Source of the DNA: Dulcicalothrix desertica PCC 7102
GTDB lineage: Bacteria; Cyanobacteriota; Cyanobacteriia; Cyanobacteriales; Nostocaceae
Length of the DNA: 64,000 nt
Reading direction: 5' to 3'
Assembly (NCBI RefSeq): GCF_003991905.1
Contig: NZ_RSCL01000010.1
Coordinates: 62,001-126,000, forward strand
The notes under the pieces were generated by a model. The model worked only from the letters and a program-made list of their open reading frames with translations. It was not told the DNA's origin and ran no database searches. Each line of letters opens with the position of its first letter. The stretch's first letter is position 1. This document shows positions 54,494-62,706 of this stretch, one piece after another. The translations under genes were made by a program, and so were the position numbers.

Positions 54494-56365
54494 ATGCGAA
54501 TCTGCCAAAATCCCAATTGCTCAAATCCATTTAACGCAGACGGTAATCGGTTTTGCACGACCTGCGGACATAGCAACTTTGGTGACTTGTTAAGAAACCG
54601 CTTTCGCGTTATCCGGTTGTTAGGTGAGGGTGGTTTTAGCAGGACATATTATGCTGAAGATGTTGATAGACTTGATGGTTCCTGTGTCGTCAAGCAATTT
54701 GTACCCCAAGTTCAGGGAACTGCCTCACGTGCAAAAGCTGCACAGTTATTTAAAGAGGAAGCGTTTAGATTATATGAACTAGGTGAAAATCATCCTTCTA
54801 TACCTAGATTACTCGCTTACTTTGAACAAGGCGCCAGTTTGTACTTAGTGCAAGAATTTATTGAGGGAGATACTCTACATAAAGAGCTTCAAAACACTAC
54901 ATATACTGAAGCTAAAATTCGCCATGTTTTAATAGATATTCTACCTATACTTGATTTTGTCCATTCGCGCAACGTTATCCACCGAGATATTAAGCCCGAA
55001 AATATTATACGTCGTTATAGTGATAAAAAATTAGTGTTAATTGACTTTGGTGGCGCCAAACAAATCACTCAAACAAGTTTAGCTCGACAAGCAACAGTAA
55101 TTTATACAGTAGGTTATGCATCAAGCGAGCAAATGGCAGGTTTTGCTTGTCATGCAAGTGACTTATATTCATTAGGTGTAACTTGTATACGTCTTTTAAC
55201 ACAATGCTTACCCTATCAAGATGCATATGGTAATATAACTGACCCTCTTTATGATGCAATTAATGCACATTGGAGATGGCGAGAATACGCAAAAACCAAA
55301 AATATCCAAGTCAGTGAACAGCTAGGATATATTCTTGATAAATTACTTAAACATGTAGTGCGAGAAAGATACCAAACAGCAGTAGAAGTACTACAAGATT
55401 TAAACAGTAATAACTTTAAAAGTTTGTTTGGAATGACCACTGTTCCTCAACTTGAGACAGCGCAAATACCCTCTCAAACAATATCAACTCCTCGCTCGAA
55501 ATCAACCGAATCAAATTTATACCCAGAGTTCCACATTTTTGATTTTGATGTTGTTACATTAGATACACAAGGTCGAATAATTGAACGTACACGAGCAAAC
55601 GCGCGTTTCTTTACCGAAGATTTAGGTAGTGGTGTTTTCTTAGAAATGGTGTCAATACCTGGTGGTAACTATATGATGGGTTCAATAGATGGTGAGGGTG
55701 ATGCTGACGAGCGTCCCCAGCATAATGTTCAAGTCGAACCAATCTGCATCGGCAAATACCCAGTAACACAAGCGCAATGGCGTGCCGTCTCAAATCTACC
55801 TAAAATTAATCTATCACTAAACCCACATCCATCTAAATTCAAAGGCGCCAATCGTCCAGTAGAAAACGTATCTTGGCACGAAGCACAAGAATTTTGCGCG
55901 CGTTTGCATCAAAAAACCGGACGTAAATATCGTTTGCCAAGCGAAGCAGAATGGGAATATGCTTGTCGAGCAGGAACAACCACACCCTTCCACTTTGGAG
56001 ACACGATTACCCCCGACCTAGCAAACTGTGGTAACAGTGAAACAAGAATGTTTGAATTTGAAACCAAAACCAAAATCCGTAAAGAAACAACTCCCGTCGG
56101 TAGCTTTGAAGTCGCAAACTCCTTTGGACTATACGACATGCACGGTCAAGTATGGGAATGGTGCGCTGACCCTTGGCACAATAATTATGTAGGGGCGCCG
56201 ACCGATGGTAGTGTATGGGAATGGCAGGGAGACAAAAATCGTCGAGTATTGCGCGGAGGTTCATGGAGCTTTAGTCCCGTACTATGTCGTAGCGCTAGTC
56301 GCAGTTGGAACGAGTCAGACGGTGGTTTACGAATATGCGGTTTTCGAGTCGTAGTAAGCTTGTAA
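54494..56365 (+). CDS. Serine/threonine kinase fused to a formylglycine-generating-enzyme-like domain
   Basis: A 623-residue protein. A zinc ribbon leads (CQNPNC and CTTCG). The kinase spans about 35-310: LLGEGGFSRTYYAED, VVKQFV (ATP Lys), VIHRDIKPENII and LIDFGGAKQI. From residue 380 follows an FGE/SUMF1 fold: MVSIPGGNYMMGSIDGEGDA, YRLPSEAEWEYACRAGTTTP and MHGQVWEWCADPWH, ending VLRGGSWSFSPVLCRSASRS and GFRVVVSL. The copper-binding cysteine pair of true FGE is not evident, so it is probably a C-type-lectin-like binding domain. Kinase-FGE fusions are known in cyanobacteria. Confidence 0.93.
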   Translation: MRICQNPNCSNPFNADGNRFCTTCGHSNFGDLLRNRFRVIRLLGEGGFSRTYYAEDVDRLDGSCVVKQFVPQVQGTASRAKAAQLFKEEAFRLYELGENHPSIPRLLAYFEQGASLYLVQEFIEGDTLHKELQNTTYTEAKIRHVLIDILPILDFVHSRNVIHRDIKPENIIRRYSDKKLVLIDFGGAKQITQTSLARQATVIYTVGYASSEQMAGFACHASDLYSLGVTCIRLLTQCLPYQDAYGNITDPLYDAINAHWRWREYAKTKNIQVSEQLGYILDKLLKHVVRERYQTAVEVLQDLNSNNFKSLFGMTTVPQLETAQIPSQTISTPRSKSTESNLYPEFHIFDFDVVTLDTQGRIIERTRANARFFTEDLGSGVFLEMVSIPGGNYMMGSIDGEGDADERPQHNVQVEPICIGKYPVTQAQWRAVSNLPKINLSLNPHPSKFKGANRPVENVSWHEAQEFCARLHQKTGRKYRLPSEAEWEYACRAGTTTPFHFGDTITPDLANCGNSETRMFEFETKTKIRKETTPVGSFEVANSFGLYDMHGQVWEWCADPWHNNYVGAPTDGSVWEWQGDKNRRVLRGGSWSFSPVLCRSASRSWNESDGGLRICGFRVVVSL

Positions 56366-56377
56366 TTTCAATGTTTT

Positions 56378-56440
56378 CTTGTGGGGTGGGCATCCTTGCC
56401 CGCCCTGAATATTGACGGTTCGGGATGCCCGTTCCACAAG
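56378..56440. repeat. CTTGTGG...CCACAAG inverted repeat element
   Basis: Outer arms cttgtgg and ccacaag enclose gggcatccttgcccg and a degenerate partner. Other copies are at 52147-52212 and 60421-60484, and a partial one near 32498-32518. It follows the kinase gene and may end its transcript. Confidence 0.88.
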
Positions 56441-56518
56441 AAGAGGGCTAATTTTTGTTTTAGGCTAGCCTATCAGAAACTACTCTTCATCTGGTAGCGT
56501 CTTAGAGAATAAAATATA

Positions 56519-58270
56519 GTGTGTGGTGTGGTGAAAAGCTCGAACCGTTCTAATTATTGGCAACTTCTACCGTATATACGTCCTCAATGGCGCCATATTG
56601 CCACGGGATTTATTGGTATTTTAGGTTATGTTCTCGCTACTTTAACTTTAATGCATCTGGTGCAGAAACTATCGGCGCCTTTTGGTAATGGTAACGTTGT
56701 TGCTATTGCTGAACTTGCTGGTATTTTGGGAGGTGTGTTTCTTGTACGCGGTTTCTTTCAGTCAGTGCAAGATATTTACATGGCAAAGGCGGCGCTGCGA
56801 GTATCTTTTAATCTACGTAAAAATGTATATGGGCACTTGCAGAAGCTTAATTTGAGCTATTTTGAGACTGCAAAAGCTGGTGATTTATCTTACCGCGTTA
56901 CTGAGGATGTTGATAGAGTTGGCGAAGCGGTTCACAAGCTATTACATGATTTTATTCCCTGTGCGTTGCAGCTAGTAGCGATTCCCATATATATGGTGTA
57001 TCTTAGCTGGCAATTAACATTGGCAACTTTATTAGTTGTACCAATTATGTTGGTGTTGATTGCTTGGTTTGGAGAAAGACTACAAAAATACTCGCGTCGT
57101 AGTCAAAACCAAGTATCAGATTTATCAGCGATTTTAACCGAAGTTTTTAATGGTATTAGAATAGTTCAAGCTTTTGCTGCGGAAGCATACGAAATTGCAC
57201 GGTTTGGTAAGGAAGCAGAAGTTGCTATGCGCGCCAAGTATTCTACGGAGCGTTTGAAAGCTATTCAAGTACCAATTGTCGGATTTTTACAGGCTTTAAG
57301 TTTCTTATTGTTACTTTTCTTTGCAGCTTGGCAAATTTCTGCTGGTAATTTAACTACTGGAAAGTTTTTTAGCTTTCTAAGTGGCGCCGCATTATTAATA
57401 GACCCTGTAGGTCACACCACAACCAACTATAATTTATTCAAAGAAGCCGAAGCATCGGTAGATAGAGTATTTGAGTTAGTAGCTATTAAACCCGCAGTTG
57501 AAGAAAAACCCAATGCTGATATTCTCCCCACAGTTAGCGGTAAAGTTGAATATCGTCGCGTGTCTTTTGCTTATAAACCAAATGAACCTGTTTTAAATAA
57601 TATTAGTTTATTAGCATATCCAGGTGAAGCAATTGCACTAGTTGGCGCCAGTGGCTCAGGTAAAACAACTTTTGTAAACTTGTTGCCGCGTTTCTATGAC
57701 CCTCAAAGCGGTGATATATTTATCGATGGTGTCAATATTCGTGATGTGACATTAAATAGCTTGCGGCGCCAGATAGGTATAGTTCCCCAAGAAACTACAA
57801 TGTTTTCTGGAACAATTGCTGAAAATATAGCTTTTGGACAAGAGACTTTTGATATGCAAGCTGTAGAGAATGCAGCTAAAATAGCCAATGCTCACCAATT
57901 TATCAGCCAAATGCCTGATGGTTATTATACTGTGGTTGGTGAGCGTGGTGTTAATTTATCAGGGGGACAAAGACAACGTATCGCTATCGCACGTGCAGTT
58001 CTCCTTGACCCACGTATTCTTATTCTCGATGAAGCCACATCCGCATTAGACTCAGAGTCAGAAGCTTTAGTACAAGAAGCACTCGAAAGATTAATGGAAG
58101 GGAGAACAGTATTTGTTATTGCCCACAGATTATCTACTGTGCGGAAAAGCGACAGAATATTAGTTCTAGAAAAAGGGCAAATTGTTGAATCTGGAACTCA
58201 TGAAGAGTTATTAGATATTCAAGGACGCTACGCTAATTTATATACAAAACAATTTAGTGTATCAAGGTGA
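56519..58270 (+). CDS. ABC transporter, fused permease and ATPase
   Basis: A 583-residue half-transporter. The start is a GTG at 56519 (GTGs at 56528 and 56531 are alternatives). Six helices occupy residues 25-310 with the coupling-helix motif LSYFETAKAGDLSYRVTEDV. The ATPase has Walker A GASGSGKTT, the signature LSGGQRQRIAIARA, Walker B ILILDEATSAL and IAHRLSTV. The type includes MsbA and HepA-like exporters of lipids or glycans in cyanobacteria. It stands alone, so the substrate remains open. Confidence 0.92.
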   Translation: MCGVVKSSNRSNYWQLLPYIRPQWRHIATGFIGILGYVLATLTLMHLVQKLSAPFGNGNVVAIAELAGILGGVFLVRGFFQSVQDIYMAKAALRVSFNLRKNVYGHLQKLNLSYFETAKAGDLSYRVTEDVDRVGEAVHKLLHDFIPCALQLVAIPIYMVYLSWQLTLATLLVVPIMLVLIAWFGERLQKYSRRSQNQVSDLSAILTEVFNGIRIVQAFAAEAYEIARFGKEAEVAMRAKYSTERLKAIQVPIVGFLQALSFLLLLFFAAWQISAGNLTTGKFFSFLSGAALLIDPVGHTTTNYNLFKEAEASVDRVFELVAIKPAVEEKPNADILPTVSGKVEYRRVSFAYKPNEPVLNNISLLAYPGEAIALVGASGSGKTTFVNLLPRFYDPQSGDIFIDGVNIRDVTLNSLRRQIGIVPQETTMFSGTIAENIAFGQETFDMQAVENAAKIANAHQFISQMPDGYYTVVGERGVNLSGGQRQRIAIARAVLLDPRILILDEATSALDSESEALVQEALERLMEGRTVFVIAHRLSTVRKSDRILVLEKGQIVESGTHEELLDIQGRYANLYTKQFSVSR

Positions 58271-58274
58271 ATTT

Positions 58275-58308
58275 AATCCTCCCAACTCTAGGGTCTGGGG
58301 GATTTTAA
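58275..58308. terminator. Bidirectional terminator between converging genes
   Basis: aatcctccca and tgggggatt form a stem of 8-9 pairs (one G-T pair, one bulge) with a loop of about 11 bases, followed by a T-rich stretch. It lies between the ABC transporter stop and the SDR stop. Confidence 0.5.
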
Positions 58309-58311
58309 TAT

Positions 58312-59067
58312 TTACTGGGCAACAAAACCACCATCTATAGTTAACGTATGTCCAGTAATAAAAGATGATTGCTCTGAAAGTAGCCAAACAACAGAATTCG
58401 CAACTTCGTCAGGTGTACCAACACGTTTCATCGGATGCATGTTGTTTAGGTGTTCAATAAATTGTGGGTTAACTTCGCCTGCGCGCGTAACCATGTCTGT
58501 TTTAATTACACCTGGGCAAACTGCATTAATACGAATTTTTTGCGAAGCATATTCGACTGCTAAAGATTTGGTTAAACCGATGACAGCGTGTTTACTTGCA
58601 CAGTAAATAGGTATTGTAGGACAGCCTATTAATCCTGCTGCTGATGCAATGTTAACAATTGCTCCTTTCCCATTTTCGAGCATGTAGGGAATCTGGTGTT
58701 TCATGCACAACCAAACTCCCTTGACATTTGTATTAATTACCTCGTCAAAAACTGTCTCTGTTTGCTCGCTTAAAGGAGTTGGTACTTGTTCAATACCTGC
58801 ATTATTACAAGCAAAATCTAAGCGCCCATAATAAGCAACTGTTTTTTCTACTAATCTTTGTACATCCGCTTCTTTACTGACATCTGTTTGTACAAATATA
58901 CCGTCTCCACCAGCTTCTTTAACTAGCTGAATTGTTTCTTCCCCCTCAGAAATACGACGACTTGCTGCCACTACTATGGCGCCTGTACTTGCTAAAGCTA
59001 TTGCACAAGCTCTTCCAATTCCTGAACTGGCGCCTGTTACGATTGCAACTTTATCTTTTAAAAACAT
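58312..59067 (-). CDS. Short-chain dehydrogenase/reductase (SDR)
   Basis: A 251-residue classical SDR started at the ATG at 59067, just before FLKDKVAIVTGASSGIGRAC; a longer frame to 59097 would add ten residues without family support. TGxxxGIG binds the cofactor, NNAG stabilises the sheet, Ser in IVNIASAAG and YCASK give the catalytic set, and the end is ITGHTLTIDGGFVAQ. The Arg after AASRR suggests NADP. Substrate unknown. Confidence 0.93.
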   Translation of the reverse strand: MFLKDKVAIVTGASSGIGRACAIALASTGAIVVAASRRISEGEETIQLVKEAGGDGIFVQTDVSKEADVQRLVEKTVAYYGRLDFACNNAGIEQVPTPLSEQTETVFDEVINTNVKGVWLCMKHQIPYMLENGKGAIVNIASAAGLIGCPTIPIYCASKHAVIGLTKSLAVEYASQKIRINAVCPGVIKTDMVTRAGEVNPQFIEHLNNMHPMKRVGTPDEVANSVVWLLSEQSSFITGHTLTIDGGFVAQ

Positions 59068-59401
59068 AATTTTAAAGAATTTGTAAAAATTTGACACTGT
59101 AGAGACGCGATATATCGCGTCTTTAGATCATTGATTATTTACACCTAATAAATTATTTATCAGTAAAAAGGCTACTAAAGCAATAGTTCTTTTGGTAGAT
59201 ACAATTATGAAATATTAATGGTATTGTCCATGCCAAGATAAATTTGAATATAGTTCTAGCCTTTGGACTCGCAGAAGTTACGAATTTTAATTGTTAAAGA
59301 TGACTATACCTGCGTTTTTTGGCTGGCGCCTAACTAGAGCAACAGTCATGTTTTTGCCATAAGCTATTTATTTACTGCGTCCATTTTACCACGCGCGCAT
59401 T
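59068..59401. other. Intergenic region with one GTAGAGACG palindrome
   Basis: The palindrome at 59099-59126 is nearly identical to the one at 17923-17950. The rest (to 59401) has a single GGCGCC site and no gene that I can see. Confidence 0.8.
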
Positions 59402-59950
59402 TTATAGTCGCGGTTGCTGAGTGCTATTGAGATTATCATTTCCAATTAATTCAAAAAATTGCGAAATCTGTTTAGCCGAGCGAAAATGATAAACAGTTTT
59501 GATGCTTTGAGCTTGCTTGATATACTCACGATATTTTGGAGTCAAATGTTTATGACATAACCAAAGTACGCGGTAGCTGAGTAGTGAACTCTTTAATACT
59601 GGACTATTTTCAGGCCATCCTTCTGGTGGTTTAAAGTAACCTGTAATTAGTCGTTTTGTTACCCACCAGAAATGTACATATAGTGGAAAATCGACAAAAA
59701 CTAGACTATCTGCCTCGTTCAGTTGTTGCCAGATGGTTTCCATGCAACCAAACCCGTCAATAATCCATCGGTCAGTAGCTAAAATTTGTTGATGGGCGCG
59801 CTTAAAGTCTTCTTGTGCAATCTCAGTGTCCCCTTCAGGATTTTTTATCTTGTCCAAGACGTAAAGTGGCAAACCAGTGATTTCTGATAACCTCTTGCTT
59901 AAAGTTGATTTTCCACCTCCAGCATTGCCAAACACCGCGACTTTTTTCAT
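59402..59950 (-). CDS. P-loop nucleotide kinase-like protein (adenylate kinase/FlaR-like)
   Basis: A 182-residue protein. AVFGNAGGGKSTLSKRLSE is the Walker A loop at the very N-terminus; LPLYVLDKIKN and WIIDGFGCMETIWQQL resemble the topology-modulation protein/FlaR group of small adenylate-kinase relatives, with VFVDFPLYVHFWWVTKR as the next block. The phosphate acceptor is not known. No partner gene is adjacent. Confidence 0.85.
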   Translation of the reverse strand: MKKVAVFGNAGGGKSTLSKRLSEITGLPLYVLDKIKNPEGDTEIAQEDFKRAHQQILATDRWIIDGFGCMETIWQQLNEADSLVFVDFPLYVHFWWVTKRLITGYFKPPEGWPENSPVLKSSLLSYRVLWLCHKHLTPKYREYIKQAQSIKTVYHFRSAKQISQFFELIGNDNLNSTQQPRL

Positions 59951-59980
59951 ATAGTTACTTAAATTTCAAAATCTTAACGC

Positions 59981-60090
59981 ATGGAAAGCCAGCAAAATAT
60001 CTCTGTGTTCTCCGCGTCTCTGTGGTAAATGCTTCATGTCAATTAGTTTTTGTGCGTAAGACGAATAAACCACAAAGGTCACAAAGAAAT
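59981..60090. repeat. TCTGTGGT-type intergenic repeat
   Basis: tctctgtgttctccgcgtct followed by ctgtggtaaa, and 30 bases on accacaaaggtcacaaagaa: an imperfect inverted repeat of a kind I recall as widespread in Nostocales genomes. Only one copy is seen in this window. Confidence 0.6.
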
Positions 60091-60187
60091 CTATTAAGAA
60101 ATCCATTATATCTAATGGCATAACCATAGTTTGCTTAGATAAAGTTACTATAGTGATAAATGCTCAATGAAATGTGGAGGTTTATAG

Positions 60188-60394
60188 ATGAAACCTAATT
60201 TTCAAGAAATGAGCTTACTTGAAATCCGAATGTATGTTTTGGAACATCCAGATGATATGGAAGCTATTCGGTTTTTATTTCATCATCCTAGTTTGAAGTG
60301 GAAAACTATGCCTCGACTATTTAAAGAAGATGGCTCGCCTATAGAAGAAAATATTTTTATTGCAGAAGAAGAAATTCGGCGCCGTCTTTTTTAG
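60188..60394 (+). CDS. Small conserved cyanobacterial protein (DUF6887-like)
   Basis: A 68-residue protein, MKPNFQEMSLLEIRMYVLEH at the start, with several acidic and aromatic residues and the end EEEIRRRLF. A strong ribosome binding site GGAGG lies 8 bases upstream, confirming the start. The MKPNFxxMSxxELxxYVLxH pattern matches my memory of a small family in cyanobacteria often tied to toxin-antitoxin-like pairs. No partner follows here, so the role is unknown. Confidence 0.75.
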   Translation: MKPNFQEMSLLEIRMYVLEHPDDMEAIRFLFHHPSLKWKTMPRLFKEDGSPIEENIFIAEEEIRRRLF

Positions 60395-60420
60395 GCAGTT
60401 AAAAAAATACATAACTTTTT

Positions 60421-60484
60421 CTTGTGGGGTAGGCCTGACTGCCTGCCCTGAATGTTGGACGGGCAAGGATGCCCGTTCCACAAG
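60421..60484. repeat. CTTGTGG...CCACAAG inverted repeat element
   Basis: cttgtggggtaggc and the opposite arm gcccgttccacaag, with gggcaaggatgccc inside. Same family as 52147-52212 and 56378-56440. It separates two converging genes and may stop transcription both ways. Confidence 0.88.
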
Positions 60485-60502
60485 AGATAAGTGTAACAAA
60501 CA

Positions 60503-61744
60503 TTAAACTTTTTCTTTGGGTGGGGTAGCTACACCACGTTGGACGAGATTGGCTTCGAGTTCTTTAATAAATTTAAAGTCTTCTTCTACTAAGGGTTCAT
60601 CTGCACATCCAAATGCTTGACTTGTGGAAGAATTTTGTTCGAGGAAGGCGAAGCTGTTGCGGAATTCGTGCGGTGTTGTTTGAATTGGTGAGTCAAAATG
60701 ACAGGATATTATACGTGCGAAGTTCCATGTGGCTATTTTGTCTGCCCAGTCGAGTACTTGCTTCGGCGCCTGTGGTAAAATCAATGTTTGTAAAATGGGT
60801 GCGACAAATGGGCGCCCATAACCACGCAAAGCATTAAAAGATTCTTGCCAGTTGTCTTTCCACCGAAATGGAAAAAAACCGAAGTATGCTTTTCTAGATT
60901 TATCGGGTGCTTTTAAAGCATCGCGCAGTGACTCCCATGTTCCAGCTACTTGCAAAGCACTCGGACGGAAGTAAATTCCAAATAGTGCAATACGCTGCCA
61001 TCCTTTGCGACGGTTTGCTGCGTTGTCTTCTATAACTTCAGTTGCATTATCTCGCGCGTGGAACAACAAAGCATATGGGTCTAGTTGAACTATTTCTGGT
61101 GGGTCTTCAGAAATAGATAATGCACAATCTGTTACAAGCAATGTGCGTGAGTTTTTATGAAACATTGCGACTTCGACGAAAGAACCACGTCCCAGGTTTA
61201 TATCTAGCACCGTATAATCAAAATCGTCTTTAAAAGGCGCCATTTCTACATTAGTTGGTAGTTCCTGAGTTCTTTTTTGAGGAAACCCTAACCAACCAAG
61301 CGGTAAATTAAACGGAAAACTCCATTGGTGAGGGGCAACAAATACTTGTGCTGTAGGAAAACATCGTGCGAAGGGGCCGACAAATACTTTATGCTCTAAA
61401 CCTGAACTGGTTGGTAATATTATGTATTTAACATCACCATGCTTCGCTACTATCTCATTAACCATACGGACGCATTCACGAGTTGGTGCCACAGGTGCAT
61501 ATACAAGAAGACCACCCGCTTTTAACTTTACAACCGTCATCCTAATTGGTGTAATCGTGTAAAGAATGCCATGAAGCTGGTCGAATGTCCAAATCGTATC
61601 TTTTATAACTTCGTTCTTTACAGTTCGGCGCCTGCCGTAAGGATAAAATGGTACGGCAAACCAAAATGGCCAAGACCAATCTTTAGAATCTTCGCTTTTA
61701 GATATTTGAGATTTTAAACTAAACTTATCTTGCCCTGTCATCAT
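60503..61744 (-). CDS. DUF4336 domain protein (metallo-beta-lactamase-like)
   Basis: A 413-residue protein. WPFWFAVPFYPYGRRRTVK near the start, IRMTVVKLKAGGLLVYAPVA, YIILPTSSGLEHKVFVGPFA and LLVTDCALSI follow the DUF4336 pattern, which has a metallo-beta-lactamase-like fold with an altered metal site. It is common in cyanobacteria and plant plastids; the activity is not established. A partly hydrophobic N-terminus might bind a membrane. Confidence 0.85.
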   Translation of the reverse strand: MMTGQDKFSLKSQISKSEDSKDWSWPFWFAVPFYPYGRRRTVKNEVIKDTIWTFDQLHGILYTITPIRMTVVKLKAGGLLVYAPVAPTRECVRMVNEIVAKHGDVKYIILPTSSGLEHKVFVGPFARCFPTAQVFVAPHQWSFPFNLPLGWLGFPQKRTQELPTNVEMAPFKDDFDYTVLDINLGRGSFVEVAMFHKNSRTLLVTDCALSISEDPPEIVQLDPYALLFHARDNATEVIEDNAANRRKGWQRIALFGIYFRPSALQVAGTWESLRDALKAPDKSRKAYFGFFPFRWKDNWQESFNALRGYGRPFVAPILQTLILPQAPKQVLDWADKIATWNFARIISCHFDSPIQTTPHEFRNSFAFLEQNSSTSQAFGCADEPLVEEDFKFIKELEANLVQRGVATPPKEKV

Positions 61745-61807
61745 TGCCTTTGCTCAAACAACCACCTACTATCTATATTTCTATTTCTAGCAAAAGTTTA
61801 TGGGTGG

Positions 61808-62449
61808 CTATCTTAATAAAGATTTACCAAAAAGCAGCCATATTAACCAAAGCGTGTAATGAATTACAACAATTGTCCAGAATACAGCCTGATATGAACT
61901 TTTACTGCTTTTGTGGTGTAGAGTTTGTTGAGCTATAAATCCTCCAAACCATCCACCTGTTAGTTCAAATAGATGTAAGGTATTTTCTGGAGTTCTCCAT
62001 TTTCCTTTTTGGGCACGAGATTTATCGTCCGCGTACAGCCCGAAAGTCAATAAACTCATTACAGCATAAAGAATGAGTGGGAACACAATAGTAGTTGTTA
62101 ATGCAAAATGGACTGCCCCAAATAACGGTATGCTAGATACTAAGATTGTTTTGAATACTGGGACTTTAGATAAAGACCTGGTTTTAAATGCACCTTTGCT
62201 ATTAGAAGATACTGCGTTGGGTGTTCCACTCTCAATGTAAGCTTTGCTTGCACGAAGTTTTCCGCCTTTTTCTGGTACAACGTAATAGTAAATAGTATCA
62301 CCTGCTACTGGGCGCCGATTTGTGTCTTTTAGTTCAGAGATGTGCAGAAAGACTTCTTTGCTACCGTCAGCAGGTTGTATAAATCCGAACCCTCGGTCAT
62401 CTTTCCACCTTATCAGTTGTCCTTTTTGTAAACCGGGTTTCATGTACAA
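61808..62449 (-). CDS. Cold-shock domain plus DUF1294 membrane protein
   Basis: A 213-residue fusion. Residues 7-70 are a cold-shock domain (GQLIRWKDDRGFGFIQPADG and VFLHISEL carry the RNP1 and RNP2 aromatic residues) that binds single-stranded nucleic acid. From residue 105 come three to four membrane helices of DUF1294 (FGLYADDKSRAQKGKWRTPE and GGWFGGFIAQQTLHHKS). The fusion is a known arrangement; what the membrane part does is not. Start at Met1 or Met3. Confidence 0.9.
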   Translation of the reverse strand: MYMKPGLQKGQLIRWKDDRGFGFIQPADGSKEVFLHISELKDTNRRPVAGDTIYYYVVPEKGGKLRASKAYIESGTPNAVSSNSKGAFKTRSLSKVPVFKTILVSSIPLFGAVHFALTTTIVFPLILYAVMSLLTFGLYADDKSRAQKGKWRTPENTLHLFELTGGWFGGFIAQQTLHHKSSKSSYQAVFWTIVVIHYTLWLIWLLFGKSLLR

Positions 62450-62557
62450 ACCTTACGTGACGTATAATATCTCAAGCAACAAACTTCAATAACTGCCTAA
62501 TTAGCAGCGTCAAATTGCCTAGCCACTTATTATACTCAAAAGTTTCTGAACAATACT

Positions 62558-62685
62558 TGAGATGCTACCCTGCGGGAAAACTGCGTTAACGTTCCTCAGC
62601 ATGACAATAATGATTAATATAATACCTGAGATGCTACCCTGCGGGAAAACTGCGTTAACGTTCCTCAGCATGACAATAATGATTA
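62558..62685. repeat. Two tandem 69-bp units of a CATGCTGA-type element
   Basis: A 59-base sequence (62558-62616) is repeated exactly at 62627-62685; the period is 69 bases. Each unit runs from tgagatgctaccctgcggg to cctcagcatgac. It lies between the cold-shock/DUF1294 gene and the ChaN-like gene. Confidence 0.92.
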
Positions 62686-62706
62686 TCAATTTAATATATT
62701 ACTTTT

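Noticed and set aside
55620-56365. True formylglycine-generating enzyme activity for the kinase-fused domain
   Set aside because: The C-terminal cysteine pair needed for copper is not evident; a binding role is more likely.
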